Positions 5,756 through 10,104 of a DNA stretch of 10,104 nucleotides are shown piece after piece. The notes beneath the pieces were generated by a model. It was not told the DNA's origin and did not search any database. It saw nothing but the letters and a program-made list of their open reading frames with translations. The stretch lies in assembly GCA_025927935.1 (NCBI GenBank), contig JAICKM010000201.1, positions 1 through 10,104 of the forward strand, written 5' to 3'. Position numbers and translations under genes: made by a program. How positions within the stretch are numbered: the first letter of the stretch is position 1; every line of letters starts with the position of its first letter. Origin of the DNA: Chloroflexia bacterium (GTDB taxonomy: Bacteria > Chloroflexota > Chloroflexia > QHBQ01 > JADMIH01).

Positions 5756-6229
5756 ATGAGTTCAATCGAGCCGGATACCGCCTCCGGCGGAGTGGCGCAA
5801 CTGCCCTCCGGCCCGGATCGACTGGTGTTGACTATCGTGCTGCCCCACCTGGACCCGGCGGCCGCCTTCGCCTGCTGGACGGAGCCGGAGGGCAGCTGCC
5901 GCTGGTGGCCGCAGGCGGCCGTGATCACGCCGGCCCCCGGCGGCGCGTATCATCTGAGCTGGCCGGCCATGAACTGGCACCTGCGCGGCCACTATACGAT
6001 CTTCGATCCGGGCCGGGCGCTCACTTTTACCTGGCGCTGGGACCACGATCCGCCCGACCACCCGGAGCGCACCGTGACCCTGGTCTTCGCCCCGCACCCG
6101 GCGGGCGGCACCCGGCTCACCCTCATCCATGGCCCCTACACCACGATGCCCGCCGATCAGGAAGAGCGGATCGAGCACCACCTGACCGGCTGGCAGCATT
6201 TCCTGCCTCGGCTGGCCGCGCTCTCCTGA
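5756..6229 (+). CDS. SRPBCC / AHSA1-like (activator of Hsp90 ATPase homologue) domain protein
   Basis: This 157-residue cytoplasmic protein has the layout of a START/SRPBCC fold with a hydrophobic cavity. An initial strand (LVLTIVLPHLDPAAAFACWTEPE, about 23-45) leads to the WWP element at 50-52. GGAYHLSW and LRGHYTIFDPGRALTFTWRWDHD follow as the central strands, then VTLVF and TRLTLIHGPY. A long C-terminal helix contains GWQHFLPRL. This order is typical of bacterial AHSA1-like (PF08327-type) proteins. Such proteins often bind lipids or small ligands or act as stress-linked accessory factors, but the real function of this one is not known. ATG at 5756 is the first start after an in-frame stop at 5744, with a weak AAAGG six bases upstream. 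The upstream membrane protein gene is 67 bases away. No terminator was found behind it. Confidence 0.82.
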   Translation: MSSIEPDTASGGVAQLPSGPDRLVLTIVLPHLDPAAAFACWTEPEGSCRWWPQAAVITPAPGGAYHLSWPAMNWHLRGHYTIFDPGRALTFTWRWDHDPPDHPERTVTLVFAPHPAGGTRLTLIHGPYTTMPADQEERIEHHLTGWQHFLPRLAALS

Positions 6230-6295
6230 CGCCGGGTGGCCCGCGCCCTCGGCCCGGTTGCGCTGCCCACGGCCAGGGTATCCGCACCCGTGAAG

Positions 6296-6325
6296 TTATC
6301 CACAATGGCCTCTCGAAATTGTGGA
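6296..6325. repeat. inverted repeat TCCACAAT/ATTGTGGA containing a DnaA-box-like sequence
   Basis: TCCACAAT (6299-6306) and ATTGTGGA (6318-6325) form a perfect 8-bp dyad with an 11-base spacer. The left arm lies in TTATCCACA (6296-6304), a perfect match to the DnaA box consensus; the right arm is only a partial match. A single box is not an origin. A regulator site or minor DnaA site is possible. Confidence 0.4.
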
Positions 6326-6372
6326 ACAAATGTGCGAAACTTTCGTCGGCGCACGTAGGCTGATGGGCAGCC

Positions 6373-6391
6373 GGCCGGTTTGAAATCGGCC
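6373..6391. repeat. short palindromic hairpin
   Basis: GGCCGGT and ATCGGCC pair (one G-T pair) around TTGAA, followed by CCTAC. The CCCCTAC flank also follows a GGGG-TGT-CCCC mini-palindrome at 2036-2049 near the nuo promoter. This suggests remnants of a dispersed short palindrome, but two weak cases do not prove a family. Confidence 0.3.
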
Positions 6392-6497
6392 CCTACACCG
6401 CGAATAGCCCGGCACAGGATCATACGGGGCCTGCCCGCAGAGGCGGACAAGGCGGTGCGGACTTTGCTTAGACCTGCTGGAGACGTGCCGGCGCGCG

Positions 6498-6527
6498 TTG
6501 CGGTGGGCAAGGGCGCTGTGTTATAGT
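6498..6527 (+). promoter_or_regulatory. promoter of the nucleotidyltransferase-murJ-HAD operon
   Basis: TTGCGG (6498-6503), an 18-base spacer, then TATAGT (6522-6527) preceded by TGT, an extended -10. The predicted start is near 6534, about 55 bases before the GTG at 6589. Confidence 0.6.
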
Positions 6528-6535
6528 AGCGGGGC

Positions 6536-6558
6536 GCATCCCGGCAGGGCCGGGGTGC
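6536..6558 (+). promoter_or_regulatory. 10-bp hairpin at the 5' end of the envelope operon leader
   Basis: GCATCCCGGC (6536-6545) pairs with GCCGGGGTGC (6549-6558), with one T-G wobble, around a three-base loop. It starts about two bases after the predicted transcription start. There is no T run, so it is not a terminator. It may protect the 5' end of the mRNA. Confidence 0.5.
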
Positions 6559-6588
6559 CGGAGCGAGGGCGATAGCCGCGGCTGGGGA

Positions 6589-7158
6589 GTGGGAACAGGC
6601 TTGATCGACAAAGTAGTAACGCTGGACAAGCTGGTGCGGCTGCGCGAGGAGTGGCGCGCGGCGGGCCGGCGCATCGTCTTCACCAACGGCGCCTTTGACC
6701 TGCTGCATGTGGGCCATGTGCGCTACCTGCAAGCGGCGCGCGCCCTGGGCGATCTGCTGATCGTCGGCCTCAACGACGACGACTCGGTGCGCGCCTACAA
6801 AGGCCCGACCCGGCCCCTGGTACCCGCCGAGGAGCGGGCCGAACTCCTGGCCGCGCTGGCCTGTGTGGACTACGTGGTCCTGTTCAGCGAGCCGACGGCG
6901 ACCCGCCTGGTGGCGGCCCTGGAGCCGGATATTTACGTGAAGGGCGGCGATTACAGCGCGGGCGACACGGCGACCCGCGGCAAGCCGCTGCCGGAGGCCG
7001 AGGCGGCGCGGGCCACCGGCGGCGAGGTAGTCATCGTGCCCTTTGTGCCGGGCCGCAGCACCACCGGCCTCATCGAGCGCATCCAGCGCCAGGCACGCGG
7101 CGACCGCGACGAGCCGGGCGGCATCAATCGCACCGGGCGGGGCGAGGCGGCGGACTAA
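6589..7158 (+). CDS. rfaE2: RfaE domain II / HldE C-terminal-type nucleotidyltransferase (heptose 1-phosphate adenylyltransferase-like)
   Basis: This cytidylyltransferase-fold enzyme is of the type that joins AMP to D-glycero-beta-D-manno-heptose 1-phosphate to give ADP-heptose. The 189-residue protein has FTNGAFDLLHVGHVRYLQ (31-48) with nucleotide-binding His40-x-Gly-His43. It then has GLNDDDSVRAYKGPTRP (60-76), ERAELLAAL (82-90), PDIYVKGGDY (113-122) and the closing GRSTTGLIERI (155-165). These are the full signature of the stand-alone second domain of HldE. The kinase domain is absent and no heptose genes are nearby, so the sugar is inferred. The product may feed surface glycans rather than LPS. 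The GTG at 6589 has no well-spaced ribosome site; a TTG at 6601, 11 bases after GGGAG, is an alternative and loses four residues. murJ follows after one base. Confidence 0.88.
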   Translation: MGTGLIDKVVTLDKLVRLREEWRAAGRRIVFTNGAFDLLHVGHVRYLQAARALGDLLIVGLNDDDSVRAYKGPTRPLVPAEERAELLAALACVDYVVLFSEPTATRLVAALEPDIYVKGGDYSAGDTATRGKPLPEAEAARATGGEVVIVPFVPGRSTTGLIERIQRQARGDRDEPGGINRTGRGEAAD

Positions 7159-7159
7159 T

Positions 7160-8887
7160 ATGGCCGTCCAACGAATCGCCCGCGCCGCCGGCATCATCAT
7201 GCTCGGCTCGGTGCTCAGCCGGGTGCTGGGCCTGGGCCGCGAAGTCACCATCTCCCACCTGTTCGGTGGCGGGCCGCGGGTAGACGCTTTCACTGCCGCC
7301 TCGCACATCTCCACGATTATCTATGATCTGCTGATCAGCGGCATGGTCAGCGCGGCCCTCGTCCCGGTGTTGAGCGAGTACAGCACACCGGAACGCCGCG
7401 CCGAACTGGGCCGCATCCTGGGCATCATCATGACAGGCGCCCTGGCCGTGTTGCTCGTGGGCGTCGCGGTGCTCGAAATCTTCGCCGAGCCGCTGGTACA
7501 GTTCATCGCCGCCGACGCTGCGCCTACCACCCAGGCCCTGGCCGTAAATATGACTCAGATTGTCTTGCCGGGCGTCGTATTCATGGGCGTGTCGGCGGTG
7601 CTCATGTCGGCGCTATACGCGCTGCACCGCTATTCGTTCCCGTCGTTTGCCATGTCCGCGCTGAACGTGGCGATCATCGTGGCCGCCGTGGGGCTGTCGT
7701 GGTGGCTCGGTGTGGAGAGCCTGGCCGTGGGCATGGTGCTGGGCGCCGTGCTGATGGTGGCGATCCAGTGGCCGGGCTTGCGCGATGTGCCGATCCGGCT
7801 CTCACTCGACTTTCACCACCCCGCGGTGCGGCGCATCCTCAAACTCTACGCGCCCATCGCCCTGAGCCTGGTGGTCAGCCAGGCGGCCTTGCTGATCGAC
7901 CGGCGCTGGGCCTTCGAGGCGGGCGAGGGCAGCGTGGCCGCCATGCGCTTCAGCACCACGCTGATCCAGTTCGGGCTGGGACTGGTGGGCGCGGCCATCT
8001 CGCTGGCCGCGCTGCCGTCGCTCTCGCAGCACTTTGCCCACGGCGACGAGCCGGCCTACCGGCGCACGCTGGCGACAGGGCTGCGCATGGTGACGGTGCT
8101 GGTCTTGCCCGCCGCCGCCGGCCTCTTCTTCCTGGCCGTGCCCATCGTCACGCTCTTTTTCGAGGGCGGCGCCTTTAACGAGGGTGACAAGTGGCGCACG
8201 GTGCTGGCGCTGCTCTGCTACGTGCCCGGCTTGCCGAGCGCCGCACTCAACCAGGTGCTGATCTTCGGCTTCTACTCGCGCAAGAACACCGTCATTCCGG
8301 TCGCGGTGGGCATCGGCGGCGTGGTCGTGTACCTGGTGACGGCGCTGCTGCTGAAAGGACCGCTGGGCATGGCCGGGCTGGTCCTGGCGAACAGCGCGCA
8401 ACTCACCTTCAACGCAGCGGTCACAGGCATCCTGCTCTGGCGGGCGCTGGGCGGCCTGCGCGGGGAGGGCTTTGGGCACACGGCGCTGAAGGCCACGCTG
8501 GCCGCCGGGCTGATGGGCGTGGTCAGCTTCGCGGCCTGGGCCGTGCTGACCCCGTTGCTGCCCGCGCCGGGCAACCGGCTGACCGAGGCGCTGGCCCTGG
8601 CGATCCCCGGTGGCCTGGGCGTGCTGGCCTATGGCGGCGCGCTCTACTTCCTGCGGGTGCAGGAACTGACCCTGGTGCTGGGCATGATCGCCCGCCGCCT
8701 GCCCGGTCGCCGGCCCGCGCCCACCCTGGCCGTGGCCCTGCCCGCCGGCACCCACGAGGATATCGCCATCGATGACGAAATGGCGGCCCTGGGTACCGAG
8801 AACCCCGCCGGCACGCCGGCCCCGCACCTCGTCAGCGTGGACCTGGCCGGCCCCGAACCCGAAACCGTCGCGCAGCGCAAGAACTAA
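7160..8887 (+). CDS. murJ: MurJ/MviN-family lipid flippase
   Basis: This integral membrane protein of the MOP exporter superfamily probably flips lipid II or a related polyprenyl-linked glycan across the membrane. It has 575 residues with roughly 13-14 hydrophobic helices from about residue 8 to 510. The N-terminus is characteristic: SRVLGLGREVTISHLFGGGPRVDAF (20-44) carries Arg21, Arg27 and Asp42, equivalent to functional E. coli residues Arg18/Arg24/Asp39. GMVSAALVPVLSEY (61-74) matches the MurJ hallmark segment. Two other E. coli functional arginines, Arg52 and Arg270, appear to be replaced. The last ~60 residues form a hydrophilic Pro/Ala/acidic tail, not part of the usual core. ATG at 7160 lies one base after the preceding stop, so translation is coupled. 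An in-frame ATG at 7043 lies deep inside the upstream gene and is rejected. A flippase for another glycan carrier remains possible. Confidence 0.9.
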   Translation: MAVQRIARAAGIIMLGSVLSRVLGLGREVTISHLFGGGPRVDAFTAASHISTIIYDLLISGMVSAALVPVLSEYSTPERRAELGRILGIIMTGALAVLLVGVAVLEIFAEPLVQFIAADAAPTTQALAVNMTQIVLPGVVFMGVSAVLMSALYALHRYSFPSFAMSALNVAIIVAAVGLSWWLGVESLAVGMVLGAVLMVAIQWPGLRDVPIRLSLDFHHPAVRRILKLYAPIALSLVVSQAALLIDRRWAFEAGEGSVAAMRFSTTLIQFGLGLVGAAISLAALPSLSQHFAHGDEPAYRRTLATGLRMVTVLVLPAAAGLFFLAVPIVTLFFEGGAFNEGDKWRTVLALLCYVPGLPSAALNQVLIFGFYSRKNTVIPVAVGIGGVVVYLVTALLLKGPLGMAGLVLANSAQLTFNAAVTGILLWRALGGLRGEGFGHTALKATLAAGLMGVVSFAAWAVLTPLLPAPGNRLTEALALAIPGGLGVLAYGGALYFLRVQELTLVLGMIARRLPGRRPAPTLAVALPAGTHEDIAIDDEMAALGTENPAGTPAPHLVSVDLAGPEPETVAQRKN

Positions 8888-8917
8888 CGGTATAAGCAAG
8901 GGAGGCAAGGAGCAGGG

Positions 8918-9583
8918 ATGGGGCGCATGGTCTTTTGCGACATTGAGGGGACGCTCCTCGACGGCAACTCCACGCGCGGCTTTGTGCAGGAAGGCCGGCG
9001 CATGGGGCTGTTTGCGCCACGGCGCATGGCGCTGGCCCAGGGCTATCTGCTGCTGACCCACATGGCGCCCGGCCAGTACGCCGCCGAGTTGCGCTGGCGG
9101 GCCATCCTGCAACTCCTGGCCGGCAACTCGCGCGAACAGGTCGAGGAAGCCGGGCGCGCGGGCATGGACGTGGTGCGCGCCCAGTTGAAGCCGCAGATGG
9201 TCGCCCGCCTCGCCGAGCATAAACGCGCCGGCGACACGGTTGTGCTGCTCAGCGGCGGCCTGGACGATGCCGCGAAAGTCCTGGCCGAAGAAGTGGGCGC
9301 GGACTCGGGCGAAGGCACCCGGCCCGAGTTGCGCGACGGCCGCTATACGGGCCGCCTGGGCCGCGCCCCGATCAACCACGGCGCGGCCAAAGCCGCGCGG
9401 GCGCGTGTCCTGGCCGCGGCGCGCGGGGTGCTGCTGGCCGACTGCGTGGCCTACGGCGACAGCGCCGCCGATATCCCCCTGCTCGCGTCCGTGGGCCGGC
9501 CCATCGCCGTCGATCCCGATCCCCGCTTGCGGGGGGCGGCCCAGGCGCAAGGCTGGGAGATTCTCACCACCACCCCGGCCTGA
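8918..9583 (+). CDS. HAD-IB family (SerB-like) phosphatase
   Basis: This haloacid dehalogenase-type phosphohydrolase of subfamily IB has 221 residues. Motif I is DIEGTLL with nucleophile Asp8; the usual second Asp is Glu10. Motif II is LLSGG with Ser112. Lys158 in NHGAAKAAR serves as motif III, and motif IV is YGDSAADIPLL with Asp181 and Asp185 for magnesium. A helical cap covers about residues 16-90, as in SerB-like enzymes. No membrane helix or signal peptide is present. AGGAG lies five bases before the ATG. The gene follows murJ by 30 bases and is the last gene of the operon. Context suggests removal of a phosphate from an envelope precursor, for example a sugar or lipid phosphate, but members of this subfamily vary widely in substrate and phosphoserine or others cannot be excluded. 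Confidence 0.88.
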   Translation: MGRMVFCDIEGTLLDGNSTRGFVQEGRRMGLFAPRRMALAQGYLLLTHMAPGQYAAELRWRAILQLLAGNSREQVEEAGRAGMDVVRAQLKPQMVARLAEHKRAGDTVVLLSGGLDDAAKVLAEEVGADSGEGTRPELRDGRYTGRLGRAPINHGAAKAARARVLAAARGVLLADCVAYGDSAADIPLLASVGRPIAVDPDPRLRGAAQAQGWEILTTTPA

Positions 9584-9595
9584 ATCACTCCTCAA

Positions 9596-9708
9596 GCTTG
9601 TCACTCTTCGCTGCGCTCAGAGTCTCGTCTTTTCGCCTACAAGACGGAGATTCTTCGCTGCGCTCAGAATGACCAGAGCGGCTTGTCACTCTGAGCGCAG
9701 CGAACAGT
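9596..9708. repeat. palindromic intergenic repeat between convergent genes
   Basis: The 17-base unit TTCGCTGCGCTCAGAGT occurs at 9607-9623, again with one change at 9654-9670, and perfectly inverted at 9688-9704. GCTTGTCACTCT precedes both the first and the inverted copy. Between copies 1 and 2, CGTCTT (9626-9631) and AAGACG (9641-9646) form a further hairpin. The whole folds back on itself and fills most of the 148-base gap between the HAD and HD genes. It resembles dispersed REP-like repeats and has no T run to make a classical terminator. Confidence 0.7.
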
Positions 9709-9731
9709 CGCGTCTTGCGGATGAGTCCTTG

Positions 9732-10104
9732 CTACGCGGCCCCGGTCAGGCGCTCCAATTCGGTCACGGTACGATCGAGTTCGTCCACCAGGGCGGGCGG
9801 CGCGACGGTTTGCCGGTAGGCCGTGACCAGGGCGCGGTAGTACCAGAGGGTGCCCGCGCGGCTGCCGGTGAAGCGGTCCCACAGCGCCTCGCCCACCTGG
9901 CGGTAGTCGGCCAGGATCGACCGGGCGTTGTGCAGCTTATCGGACGCCGATACCAGCAGCACTGCCGGCGGCGCCCCCGCGACGTGCGCGATGTATGCTT
10001 CCTTGCGCGCCTGCCACGGCGGTTTGGGCACCACATCGGTATCGCTGCAACCATCCACGATAACGGCCACGGGTTCGCCGAATCGCGCGGCGATAGCCGC
10101 CCGC
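9732..10104 (-). CDS. RelA/SpoT-type HD-domain hydrolase (small alarmone hydrolase-like), N-terminus cut by window edge
   Basis: The last 123 codons of a gene enter from the right edge in frame, so any start within the window is internal. ARFGEPVAVIVDGCSDTD (near the left of the fragment) corresponds to the FG-x-x-VA-x-LVDGVTK region of SpoT/RelA hydrolase domains. PKPPWQARKEAYIAHV and SASDKLHNARSILADYR follow. The Asp of SDKLHN is the final metal-binding Asp of the HD domain, matching KLADRLHNMR. The C-terminus (EALWDRFTGSRAGTLWYYRALV) ends the helical fold, with no synthetase, TGS or ACT domain behind it. This points to a small stand-alone enzyme of the MESH1/SAH type that may hydrolyse (p)ppGpp or a related nucleotide. 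The catalytic His-Asp pair lies outside the window, so activity cannot be judged. Transcription converges on the HAD gene. Confidence 0.85.
   Translation of the reverse strand, partial: RAAIAARFGEPVAVIVDGCSDTDVVPKPPWQARKEAYIAHVAGAPPAVLLVSASDKLHNARSILADYRQVGEALWDRFTGSRAGTLWYYRALVTAYRQTVAPPALVDELDRTVTELERLTGAA

Larger units (their letters stand above)
6230..6588. other. 359-base non-coding stretch before the envelope operon
   Basis: No gene with convincing codon pattern or homology was found here. The stretch holds a TTATCCACA box with an inverted repeat (6296-6325), a short palindromic hairpin (6373-6391), an extended -10 promoter (6498-6527) and a leader hairpin (6536-6558). The rest, about 6392-6495, shows nothing I can name. 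Confidence 0.6.

Noticed and set aside
6296..6330. Replication origin
   Set aside because: Only one good DnaA box; no box cluster, no AT-rich unwinding region and no dnaA or dnaN gene nearby.
5728..6363. 211-codon plus-strand frame overlapping the SRPBCC gene in another frame
   Set aside because: Arg/Pro/Gly-rich and motif-free, while the alternative frame shows a coherent SRPBCC pattern.
6157..7314. 385-codon minus-strand frame opposite the SRPBCC and nucleotidyltransferase genes
   Set aside because: It spans the non-coding gap and promoter and has Arg/Ala/Pro-rich composition without motifs.
7802..9604. 600-codon open frame on the minus strand opposite murJ and the HAD gene
   Set aside because: It is antisense to two genes with clear family motifs. 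Its product is a low-complexity Gln/Gly/His/Arg-rich chain, typical of antisense frames in GC-rich DNA.
9596..9708. CRISPR array
   Set aside because: Only three short copies, one of them inverted, with uneven spacing and no cas genes.
1..10104. New defence or mobile system
   Set aside because: All confident genes belong to respiration, envelope synthesis or general metabolism. No nuclease, helicase, reverse transcriptase, integrase, transposase or toxin-antitoxin motif was seen.

Overview
The window is a GC-rich bacterial chromosome segment carrying ordinary housekeeping genes. The separate nuoA-nuoB-nuoC-nuoD order, the style of the glycosyltransferase and MurJ proteins, and the short intergenic palindromic repeats suggest an environmental Chloroflexota-like bacterium. 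This lineage is inferred from protein style alone and is uncertain.

Left part (1-2023, minus strand): the start of a respiratory Complex I operon, read right to left as nuoA, nuoB, nuoC and a partial nuoD that leaves the window at base 1. A near-consensus sigma70 promoter with an extended -10 lies just upstream of nuoA. Two Rex-operator-like dyads sit at this promoter and about 118 bp upstream, suggesting control by NADH/NAD+ ratio.

Middle left (2206-3717): a minus-strand GT2 polyprenyl-phosphate-type glycosyltransferase with its own promoter (TTGACC/TACAAT, 17 bp spacer) and a perfect hairpin at the mRNA 5' end. It is divergent from a plus-strand FAD oxidoreductase. The gap between them holds a long inverted repeat and a perfect palindrome over the -35 box of the oxidoreductase promoter.

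Middle right (3718-6588): the DAO-family oxidoreductase with a strong hairpin terminator, an unrecognised four-helix membrane protein behind a long structured leader, a SRPBCC/AHSA1-like protein, and a 359-base gap with small palindromes.

Right part (6589-10104): a tight plus-strand operon of a heptose-phosphate-type nucleotidyltransferase (RfaE domain II), a MurJ-family lipid flippase and a HAD-IB phosphatase, consistent with cell-envelope synthesis. A convergent minus-strand RelA/SpoT-type HD hydrolase enters from the right edge, separated from the operon by a palindromic intergenic repeat.

No RNA gene, CRISPR array, transposon or phage gene is visible. No clearly new multi-gene system was found. 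The most interesting signals are regulatory: the Rex-like sites, the palindromes over -35 boxes, and 5'-end hairpins recurring in four leaders.
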